Source: Polaromonas sp.
Lineage (GTDB): Bacteria; Pseudomonadota; Gammaproteobacteria; Burkholderiales; Burkholderiaceae_C
Direction of reading: 5' to 3'
Assembly: GCA_014376885.1 (NCBI GenBank)
Contig: JACMQR010000227.1
Span: forward strand, 1 to 7,920
Length of the DNA stretch: 7,920 bases
Shown: positions 1 through 5,696 of the stretch, piece after piece
How positions within the stretch are numbered: position 1 is the first letter of the stretch
Layout of the letters: every line of letters begins with the position of its first letter
Position numbers and translations under genes: made by a program
The notes under the pieces: model-generated
Told to the model about the DNA's origin: nothing
Databases searched by the model: none
The model's input: only the letters and a program-made list of their open reading frames with translations

Positions 1-4
1 CACC

Positions 5-850
5 ATGAACCTTCCTGAAAACTCTGAACTGGGCAAGTCCTCGGCCTATGCGGACCAGTACGATGCGGCGCTGCTGTTTCCCATTCCCCGCCTGGCCAAG
101 CGCGAAGAAATCGGCATTGGCCAGGCGCCGCCTTTTTTTGGCGCCGATCTGTGGACCGCGTTCGAGCTGAGCTGGCTCAACCGGCGCGGCAAGCCGCAGG
201 TGGCGCTGGCGCATTTCACCATTCCCTGCGAGACGCCCAACATTGTTGAAAGCAAGTCCTTCAAGCTCTACCTGAACAGCTTCAACAACAGCCGGTTTGC
301 AGACGCCGCCGAGGTGCAGGCGCGCCTGCGCGCCGACATCAGCGAAGCGGCCTGGCGCGGCGCGCCCAGGCCGGCGACAGTCGGCGTGAAGCTGCTGCTG
401 CCCGAAGCGTTTGACCTGCAGGAAATTGCCGAATTCGACGGCCTGAGCCTGGACCGGCTCGATGTGGAATGTACCCGCTACACGCCCGCGCCCGACCTGC
501 TGCACGCCGCGCTCAACGAGCCGCCGGTGACCGAGGTGTTGACCAGCAATCTGCTCAAAAGCAACTGCCTGGTGACCGGCCAGCCCGACTGGGGCAGCGT
601 GCGCATCGGCTACAGCGGCCCGCAGATCAACCAGGAGGGCCTGCTGCAGTACCTGGTGAGCTTTCGCAACCACCATGAATTCCACGAGCAGTGCGTCGAG
701 CGCATCTTCATGGACATCTGGCGGCGCTGCCAGCCGGTCAAGCTGACGGTGTTCGCTCGCTACACCCGGCGCGGCGGCCTGGACATCAGCCCGTTTCGCA
801 CCAGCCACCCCCAGGCGATGCCGGCCAACATTCGCACCGCGCGCCAGTAA
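5..850 (+). CDS. queF: NADPH-dependent 7-cyano-7-deazaguanine reductase (preQ0 reductase, QueF long form)
   Basis: QueF reduces the nitrile of preQ0 to the aminomethyl group of preQ1 with two NADPH in the cytoplasm, a step of queuosine tRNA modification. The 281-residue product matches the long, two-domain (YqcD/E. coli) form. The family NADPH-binding QueF motif is at residues 82-93 ([12 protein letters not shown]). The catalytic cysteine is Cys188 in [13 protein letters not shown], with the proton-donating Asp195 seven residues on. His227-Glu228 in the HHEFHEQ segment match E. coli His229-Glu230, and the offset of two residues is constant across all these positions. The ATG lies only four bases inside the window, so its ribosome binding site cannot be seen and a longer start cannot be excluded. 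The N-terminus ([12 protein letters not shown]) nevertheless looks like a normal QueF start. No other queuosine gene is visible, and the downstream gene is unrelated and 276 bases away. The reading frame is intact and identification is near certain. Confidence 0.97.
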   Translation: MNLPENSELGKSSAYADQYDAALLFPIPRLAKREEIGIGQAPPFFGADLWTAFELSWLNRRGKPQVALAHFTIPCETPNIVESKSFKLYLNSFNNSRFADAAEVQARLRADISEAAWRGAPRPATVGVKLLLPEAFDLQEIAEFDGLSLDRLDVECTRYTPAPDLLHAALNEPPVTEVLTSNLLKSNCLVTGQPDWGSVRIGYSGPQINQEGLLQYLVSFRNHHEFHEQCVERIFMDIWRRCQPVKLTVFARYTRRGGLDISPFRTSHPQAMPANIRTARQ

Positions 851-851
851 C

Positions 852-915
852 GCTACCAAATAAGTAGCTGTAGGCGCCATGCTGTCAAGCGCAAACCGCT
901 GGTTTGGTCTTAAAT
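852..915. repeat. Degenerate Comamonadaceae-type intergenic repeat
   Basis: Directly after the queF stop, GCTAC (852-856) and GTAGC (864-868) form a short stem around an A/T-rich loop. GCGC (874-877) and GCGC (889-892) follow, then AAACC-GCT-GGTTT (893-905) and a CTTAAAT end. This order resembles an imperfect dispersed repeat that I recall from intergenic regions of Comamonadaceae: GCTAC...GTAGC, then GCGCTTG/CAAGCGC, then a TTTTGNCTTAAAT-like tail. The resemblance is from memory and this copy is degenerate. The hairpins might also help to end queF transcription, although no T-tract follows. Confidence 0.4.
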
Positions 916-1050
916 ATCAAGATGTCAGCCGGCAGGACGGCAATTTCCCGGCCTTGGCACGGTTGCGCGCCCAAAAATTACGCTTTTGGCTATGCACGAG
1001 ACGGCCAGGCGTAGGACAACTTCGCCTGTAGGGCTATTTTCAACTCTGGC

Positions 1051-1080
1051 TGAATCCAGGCTGCGCCGACCTGCGTAATT
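1051..1080 (+). promoter_or_regulatory. Possible ECF-sigma-like promoter before the DUF4331 gene
   Basis: TGAATCC (1051-1057) and CGTAATT (1074-1080) are separated by 16 bases. The spacing and the CGTA-type -10 resemble promoters of extracytoplasmic-function sigma factors such as the ECF11 (RpoE-ChrR) type. The location, about 50 bases before the ATG, is suitable. This is pattern matching on one site only, and I see no better sigma-70 promoter nearby. Confidence 0.22.
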
Positions 1081-1083
1081 TGA

Positions 1084-1101
1084 TTGCAGCAATCGCTGCA
1101 A
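1084..1101. promoter_or_regulatory. Inverted repeat in the DUF4331 leader, possible operator
   Basis: TTGCAGC (1084-1090) and GCTGCAA (1095-1101) form a perfect 7-base inverted repeat with a 4-base centre, 25 bases before the DUF4331 start. It lies at or just after the likely transcription start, so it could be an operator or a small 5' mRNA hairpin. No regulator gene is visible in the window. The ribosome binding site AGGA (1115-1118) lies just downstream and outside the repeat. Confidence 0.25.
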
Positions 1102-1126
1102 ACCAGTCAACCATAGGAAATACACC

Positions 1127-2656
1127 ATGAAAATGAAAATTGGGCATATTGCCGGGGCCTGCCTGCTGTTGGCGGCCACCGGCGGCGCCATGGCCTCGAG
1201 CCACCGCGAAGCGCCGTTCATCACCACCAGCCCGAAAGTGGACGGCACCGACTTTTACATGTTCAACAGCTACGAAGCCGGCAAGGCCGCCAATGTGACG
1301 CTGATCGCCAACTACCAGCCGCTCCAAGACGCCTATGGCGGTCCGAACTATTTCTCGCTCGATCCGAACGCGCTGTATGAAATCCATGTGGACAACGTCG
1401 GCGACGGCAAGGAGCACATCACCTTCCAGTTCCAGTTCAAAAACGAGCTGACCAACGGCGGCGCCGGCATCACGCTGCCCGTGGGCGGCAAAAATGTGTC
1501 GATTCCCCTGCGCCAGGCCGGCCCGGTGACGAATGCGCCCGACGCGCCGCTGAGCTACACCGAGAGCTTCACCCTTAACGTGGTGCGCGGCGACCGGCGC
1601 GGCGGCACCCGCGCGGCGGTGACGAACGCCAGCGGCGGCACCACCTTTGCCAAGCCGATCGACTACATCGGCACCAAGACGTTTCCAAACAGCAGCTACG
1701 AAGCCTATGCCAACTCCTACATCCAGACCATCAACATCCCGGGCTGCAGCACGCCGGGCAAGGTGTTCGTCGGCCAGCGCAAGGAGGCGTTTTCCGTCAA
1801 CCTGGGCGTCATCTTCGACCTGGTGAATGCGCCTGCATCGTTCATCACCAACGAAGCCAATGCCGCGGCTGGTGGCAAGTTCGGCGACCTGGAAGACAAG
1901 AACGTGACCTCCCTGGCGCTTGAAGTGCCGGCCGCCTGCCTGACGCAGGGCAGCGACAAGGTGATTGGCGGCTGGACCACGGCCAGCCTGCGCCAGGGCC
2001 GGCTGCTGAATGGCGCGACGAAGTCCGGCCTGCAGGCCAGCGAAAAGTCCGGCGGCGCCTGGACCCAGGTGTCCCGCCTGGGCATGCCGCTGGTCAACGA
2101 GGTGGTGATCGGGCTGAAGGACAAGGACAAGTTCAACGGCAGCAAGCCGGTCAACGACGCGGCCAACTTTGCCGACTACGTGACCAACCCGACACTACCC
2201 GCGCTGCTTGAAAAACTGTTCGGCACCAAGGCGCCAACCAACTTCCCGCGCACCGACCTGATGACTGCGTTCCTGACCGGCCTGCCAACCGTGAACCGGC
2301 CGGCCAATGTGACCGGACTGGGCGTGGGCGGACCGCTCGCTGAGATGCTGCGCCTGAACACCTCGATCCCCGCCGTGGCGGCCGGCGCACAAAAGTCGCT
2401 CGGCGTGGCTGCTGGCGATGCCGCCGGCTTCCCGAACGGCCGACGCCTGGGCGACGACGTGGTGGACGTGTCGCTGCGCGTGGCCATGGGCGCGCTGTGC
2501 GTGCTGACCGGCGACACCGATGCCCTGAAGGTCGGCTGCAAGCCCTCGGATGCACCGGCCGGCGGCGTGCCGTTCGTGGATGGCGTTCGCGCCAGCGCGA
2601 CCGACTTCCAGCAGGTCTTTCCGTACCTCAACACCCCGCTGCCGGGCGCCAAGTGA
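1127..2656 (+). CDS. Secreted DUF4331 family protein
   Basis: This 509-residue protein belongs to DUF4331, a family without an established function. Residues 1-23 form a Sec signal peptide (Lys2/Lys4, hydrophobic core, GAMA cleavage site). The mature protein should begin with the family hallmark SSHREAPFI, followed by P36-K-V-D39-G-T-D42-F-Y. Other conserved-looking blocks are RLGMPLVNEVVIGLKDKDKF (317-336), FPNGRRLGDDVVDVSLRVAMG (435-455) and a C-terminal FPYLNTPLPG (498-507). The four mature cysteines (207, 271, 458, 471) are even in number, as expected for two possible disulphides outside the cytoplasm. No membrane anchor is seen, so a periplasmic or secreted location is likely. AGGA at 1115-1118 gives a good ribosome binding site 8 bases before the ATG. 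A lipoprotein gene follows after 25 bases, which suggests co-transcription. Conserved Asp and His residues could bind metal, but that is inference. Confidence 0.93.
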   Translation: MKMKIGHIAGACLLLAATGGAMASSHREAPFITTSPKVDGTDFYMFNSYEAGKAANVTLIANYQPLQDAYGGPNYFSLDPNALYEIHVDNVGDGKEHITFQFQFKNELTNGGAGITLPVGGKNVSIPLRQAGPVTNAPDAPLSYTESFTLNVVRGDRRGGTRAAVTNASGGTTFAKPIDYIGTKTFPNSSYEAYANSYIQTINIPGCSTPGKVFVGQRKEAFSVNLGVIFDLVNAPASFITNEANAAAGGKFGDLEDKNVTSLALEVPAACLTQGSDKVIGGWTTASLRQGRLLNGATKSGLQASEKSGGAWTQVSRLGMPLVNEVVIGLKDKDKFNGSKPVNDAANFADYVTNPTLPALLEKLFGTKAPTNFPRTDLMTAFLTGLPTVNRPANVTGLGVGGPLAEMLRLNTSIPAVAAGAQKSLGVAAGDAAGFPNGRRLGDDVVDVSLRVAMGALCVLTGDTDALKVGCKPSDAPAGGVPFVDGVRASATDFQQVFPYLNTPLPGAK

Positions 2657-2681
2657 GCGCCGCGGCTGAAAAGGAAACACC

Positions 2682-2936
2682 ATGCTAACGATCCATTCAA
2701 GACTGATGGCGGCGGCCGCCCTGTCGGCCCTGCTGCTGGCCGGCTGCGGCGGCAGCAACAATGACAACAACCAAGGCTCCAGCGGACCGCAGGGGCCGGT
2801 TGCGCAGACCGTGAGCGATGTGGTGGCCTACATCAACGGCCTGATTGCCGGCACATCCGACAGCGCCGAGCCGATTGACATCGAGGGCCTGACGCTGACG
2901 GCCGACAACGGCTCAGACTCCGCCCCGCTGCCCTAG
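2682..2936 (+). CDS. Small predicted lipoprotein, DUF4331-associated
   Basis: This 84-residue protein has a short signal peptide and a clear lipobox, Leu19-Ala20-Gly21-Cys22, so signal peptidase II should cleave before Cys22 and the cysteine would be lipidated. The residue after Cys is Gly, with no Asp+2 retention signal, so outer-membrane sorting is plausible. A flexible Gly/Ser/Asn/Gln spacer (23-41) leads to an acidic C-terminal half, with a predicted helix VSDVVAYINGLIAG (44-57) and then an EPIDI...TLTADNGSDSAPL tail. That acidic tail looks like a small conserved module, but I cannot name it. The ribosome binding site AAGGAAACACC matches the style of the upstream DUF4331 gene (AGGAAATACACC), and the 25-base gap suggests one transcript. 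An intrinsic terminator begins 13 bases after the stop codon. The gene call is strong; the function is unknown. Confidence 0.85.
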   Translation: MLTIHSRLMAAAALSALLLAGCGGSNNDNNQGSSGPQGPVAQTVSDVVAYINGLIAGTSDSAEPIDIEGLTLTADNGSDSAPLP

Positions 2937-2948
2937 GGCAGGGTTGGC

Positions 2949-3000
2949 ATGGCCCGGCAGCCGATACTTTCGGCTGCCGGGCCATTTTTTTGCCTTTTTT
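2949..3000 (+). terminator. Strong rho-independent terminator after the lipoprotein gene
   Basis: A perfect 16-base-pair stem (2949-2964 with 2970-2985, core GGCCCGGCAGCCGA) closes a 5-base TACTT loop. A run of seven T (2985-2991) follows, then GCC and a second run of T (2994-3001). This is a textbook intrinsic terminator for the DUF4331-lipoprotein transcript. It separates that pair from the TPR and HupE-like genes, which need read-through or their own promoter. Confidence 0.95.
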
Positions 3001-3002
3001 TG

Positions 3003-3055
3003 GTAAAAGAATGGTTTTACTGCAACATTTTTGAATCTCACGCGCCCCTGGGCGC
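3003..3055. promoter_or_regulatory. Short inverted repeats in the leader of the TPR gene
   Basis: GTAAAA (3003-3008) and TTTTAC (3015-3020) form a 6-base inverted repeat just after the terminator. A second pair, GCGCCC (3042-3047) and GGGCGC (3050-3055), follows. The A/T-rich first part is the only room for a promoter between the terminator and the TPR gene, but I see no convincing -35/-10 pair. The second repeat lies between the two candidate start codons and could fold in the mRNA. Confidence 0.2.
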
Positions 3056-3075
3056 TCATCACGAAAGCCTTTAGC

Positions 3076-4284
3076 ATGTTCGCAATCAAGCCGTCGCTTC
3101 TGCCCAAGGCCCTGGCGCTGGCGGGCCTGCTGGCCGCTGTCCAGCTCACCTGCCTGGCGGCGACCGCGCTGCAGCCCCTGCGGGATGACGAGGTGCTGGA
3201 GGTATTGCCGGCGGTGACGCGCAGCCGCCCGGCATTGCCGCCGGTCCGGCCGGCCAGCGTGCCGGCTGCCGAACCCGTCGCCCGCAATCCGGCGGCTGCG
3301 CTGACGCAGGCCAGGGAAGATATTTCAGTGGCCCGCCAGACCGGCGACACCCGGTACTGGGGGCGGGCGCAGGCCGCGCTGGCGCCCTGGTGGGACCGGC
3401 CGGACGCGCCGGCCGACCTGGCGGTGCTGCAGGCGACGGTGCAGCAGGGCCGGCATGAATTTGCAGCCTCGCGCACGGTGCTGGCGGCGGCGCTGGCCAG
3501 AGCCCCCGGCCATGCGCAGGGCTGGCTGAACCTGGCCAGCCTGGAGCGGCTGTCAGCCCGCTATCCCGAAGCGCTGGCCGCCTGCGACGCCGTGGCCCGC
3601 GCCGGCCAGGCGCTGTATGCCCAGGCCTGCCGGCTGGAAACCGAGTCGCTGCAGGGCCAGCACCCCAAGGCCGCGCAAGGCCTGGATGCATTGCTCAGGC
3701 AAACCCAGGACGCCGGCCAGCGCAGCTGGCTGCTGTCGCTGCTGGCCGAGAGCCTGGAGCGCGCCGGACGCGATGCGCCGGCGGCCGATGCCTACGCGCG
3801 CAGCCTGACGGCCGCACCTGACCTGTACACCGCCATTGCCTACAGCGACCTGCTGCTGCGCACCGGCAAAACCCGGCAGGCGCTGCAGGTGCTTGCCCCG
3901 CTACCCGAAACCGATGCTGTCGTGCTGCGTCGGGCGGCGGCCTGGAAACGGCTGGGCGATGCGCGCTGGAAAAACGAGCGCCAGATGCTCGGCGAGCGGG
4001 TTGAGGAACTGCGCCGGCGCGGCGACGACCCGGCGCTGCATGGCCGCGAGCTTGCATTGACCGCCCTGTGGCTGGACGAGGACGGCGCGCGTGCGCTGCA
4101 GGCGGCGAACAGCAACCTGCTGCTGCAGCGCGAGCCGATCGACTGGTGGGTGGCGCTGCAAAGCGCCCGGCTGGCCGGCAATGGTGCGGCGCAGGCCGAC
4201 ATCAGCCAGGCCATTGCCGCTGCCGGGCTGCGCGACGCCCGCCTGGCCGCCGCCAGCGGGCCAGCGCCAAAGGCCGCCCAATGA
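3076..4284 (+). CDS. Exported tetratricopeptide-repeat protein
   Basis: From ATG 3076 the protein has 402 residues. Residues 1-30 form a signal peptide (Lys5, Lys11, then a hydrophobic ALALAGLLAAVQLTCLAA core). A TTG at 3031 in the same frame would add 15 residues before the signal peptide. It has no ribosome binding site, so I prefer ATG 3076, although its own GAAAG (3063-3067) is weak. A Pro/Ala-rich linker (about 44-75) leads to helical TPR-like repeats from about 90 to 290. Examples are WLNLASLERLSARYPEALAA (150-169) and the repeat around LLAESLERAGRDAPAADAYA (222-241). These repeats normally act as protein-binding scaffolds. The CWxxP-like PWWDRP block (104-109) is unexplained. The stop overlaps the next start (ATGA), so it is surely co-translated with the HupE-like protein. 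It probably acts in the periplasm beside it, but the partner and role are unknown. Confidence 0.9.
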   Translation: MFAIKPSLLPKALALAGLLAAVQLTCLAATALQPLRDDEVLEVLPAVTRSRPALPPVRPASVPAAEPVARNPAAALTQAREDISVARQTGDTRYWGRAQAALAPWWDRPDAPADLAVLQATVQQGRHEFAASRTVLAAALARAPGHAQGWLNLASLERLSARYPEALAACDAVARAGQALYAQACRLETESLQGQHPKAAQGLDALLRQTQDAGQRSWLLSLLAESLERAGRDAPAADAYARSLTAAPDLYTAIAYSDLLLRTGKTRQALQVLAPLPETDAVVLRRAAAWKRLGDARWKNERQMLGERVEELRRRGDDPALHGRELALTALWLDEDGARALQAANSNLLLQREPIDWWVALQSARLAGNGAAQADISQAIAAAGLRDARLAAASGPAPKAAQ

Positions 4285-5696
4285 GCCGACCCTTCCGAGC
4301 CCTGCGCGCCAGCCTTCAGACCGCCTGGCTTCTGGCTCTGGCGCTGGCATGGATGCCGGCGCAGGCCCACAAGGGCAGCGATGCCTACCTCGATGTCCAG
4401 CAAGCCAGCCCGGATGCCGCGCTACCGGCCAGCGCCAGAGCCGGCGCCGCGCCCGCCGATGGCTTTCGGCTGGTGCTGGCGGTAGCGCTGCGCGACCTGG
4501 ACCTGGTGGTGCCGGTCGACAGCAATGCCGATGGCCGGGTCACCTGGGCAGAAGTCAAGGCGGTAACGCCGCAGGTGCTGGCCCTGCTCAACCGGACAGC
4601 GCGCCTGGAGGCGCCGGCAGGCAGCCTCGGCGCGGCGGCGGGCGATGCACTGCAAGACGCCTGCAGGCTCGACTGGCAGGCCGATGGCCTGGAGCGGCGC
4701 AGCGACGGCGTTTATTTTCGCGCTGCCGCCCAGGCCCGATGCCCAGCCGGCAAAGCACTGACTTTCAGCTACCGCTTGCTGAAGGATGAAGACTCCACCC
4801 ACCGCCTGCTGGTGGCCGGGCGTATTGGCGGCACGGACCTGCTCAGCACCCTGTCGCCCCAGCAGGGCAGCCTGCTGCTGCGGCCGGAGTCGGCCGGCCG
4901 GGGGGGCGCTGCCGGCGCCGGGCCCGCGCAGAGTCCTGCGCCGTCCAACCGCCTGTCGGCATTGCGGGACTATTTCAGCCTGGGCGTGCACCATTTGCTG
5001 CAGGGCTACGACCACCTGGCGTTTCTGCTGGCGCTGGTGTTGCCGCTGCAGCTGAGTTTGCGGCGCAGCCCGCTTGCGTTTCCGGCGCCGTCAGGGCAGG
5101 GCGGGACTGGCCTGCGCCCTGCCGGGCGCGCGAACTGGCTGGCGCTGCTGCGCACCGTCACCGCCTTCACGATCGGCCATTCGATCACCCTGATCCTGGC
5201 CACTTTTGGCCTGACGCAGGCATCGCCGGCCTGGGTGGAGCCGGCCATTGCGCTGTCGATCGCCGTCACCGCAGGGCTCAACCTGCGCCCGGTCAGGCGG
5301 CGGCGCACGGACGCGCTGGCCCTGGTGTTCGGCATGGTCCATGGCTTTGGCTTTGCCGGGCTGCTGCTCGAGGCGGCGGCGCCGGGCGGTTTGCTACCCT
5401 GGGCGCTGGCGGGCTTCAACCTGGGTGTCGAGGCCGGCCAGCTGATTGCGGTGGTCGGCTGGGTGCTGGTGTCGCAGGCGCTGGTGGGCCGGCCCTGGTA
5501 TGGCCGCGTGGTGGTGCGGGGCGGCTCGGTCCTGCTGATCGTGCTGGCGGCCTGGTGGTTCTGGCAACGGGTCGGCTGGCGGGCTTCACCTGCGTCTCAG
5601 GGCGCAGGTGAAGCCCTGGCCATGGCGGTGACGGTCTGCGGGGCGCTGCCAGGCCGCTTGCGCGCAGCCGCGTCCAGCCGGTTCAAGATGGCATAA
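4281..5696 (+). CDS. HupE/UreJ_2 family membrane protein with EF-hand and N-terminal extracytoplasmic domain
   Basis: The 471-residue product starts at ATG 4281, which overlaps the TPR stop. Upstream in-frame codons reach back to 4068 but only shadow the TPR gene. Residues 1-29 are a signal peptide ending AQA, so the mature protein would begin His30-Lys-Gly-Ser. Residues 30-225 form an extracytoplasmic domain with a canonical EF-hand loop, Asp80-x-Asn82-x-Asp84-Gly-x-Val-x-x-x-Glu91. About six membrane helices follow (234-260, 287-311, 318-336, 344-364, 370-400, 408-429). The first holds H238-x5-D244-H245, the metal motif of HupE/UreJ-type nickel permeases. Others carry TAFTIGHS (294-301), FGMVHGFGFAG (350-360) and NLGVEAGQ (380-387). 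HupE proteins are linked to nickel uptake, but HupE/UreJ_2 members of this layout are mostly uncharacterised and no hydrogenase or urease gene is nearby. The substrate is therefore unknown. The tail (430-471) after the last helix appears non-conserved. Confidence 0.9.
   Translation: MSRPFRALRASLQTAWLLALALAWMPAQAHKGSDAYLDVQQASPDAALPASARAGAAPADGFRLVLAVALRDLDLVVPVDSNADGRVTWAEVKAVTPQVLALLNRTARLEAPAGSLGAAAGDALQDACRLDWQADGLERRSDGVYFRAAAQARCPAGKALTFSYRLLKDEDSTHRLLVAGRIGGTDLLSTLSPQQGSLLLRPESAGRGGAAGAGPAQSPAPSNRLSALRDYFSLGVHHLLQGYDHLAFLLALVLPLQLSLRRSPLAFPAPSGQGGTGLRPAGRANWLALLRTVTAFTIGHSITLILATFGLTQASPAWVEPAIALSIAVTAGLNLRPVRRRRTDALALVFGMVHGFGFAGLLLEAAAPGGLLPWALAGFNLGVEAGQLIAVVGWVLVSQALVGRPWYGRVVVRGGSVLLIVLAAWWFWQRVGWRASPASQGAGEALAMAVTVCGALPGRLRAAASSRFKMA
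5581..5616. repeat. Perfect 14-base inverted repeat inside the 3' end of the HupE-like gene
   Basis: GGGCTTCACCTGCG (5581-5594) and CGCAGGTGAAGCCC (5603-5616) are exact reverse complements around an 8-base loop. The stem is as strong as a terminator stem, but no T-tract follows on either strand. It lies in codons for residues 434-446, just after the last membrane helix, where homologous proteins would be expected to end. It may be a former terminator that has been read into, or an mRNA-stabilising hairpin. Confidence 0.7.

Noticed and set aside
954..968. TTGGCACGGTTGC as a sigma-54 promoter
   Set aside because: The TGGCAC and TTGC elements are present, but the spacing between GG and GC is several bases too short for a -24/-12 promoter.
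971..989. CCAAAA-N7-TTTTGG inverted repeat as a terminator
   Set aside because: The six-pair A/T-rich stem is too weak and no T-tract follows. It is probably chance.
2151..2770. Several minus-strand frames opposite the DUF4331 gene (2151-2555, 2176-2700, 2195-2770)
   Set aside because: They overlap each other and an evident coding frame with family motifs. Translations are Arg/Ala/Ser-rich without conserved features.
3130..3165. Lipobox at Cys26 of the TPR protein
   Set aside because: The residues before the Cys are Q-L-T, and Thr at -1 does not fit a lipobox. An ordinary signal peptidase I site follows shortly after.
4068..4280. Upstream extension of the HupE-like gene to 4068
   Set aside because: The extra residues are Arg/Ala/Gly-rich shadows of the TPR gene. 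A proper signal peptide begins at ATG 4281, which overlaps the TPR stop as ATGA and has AAAGG seven bases before it.
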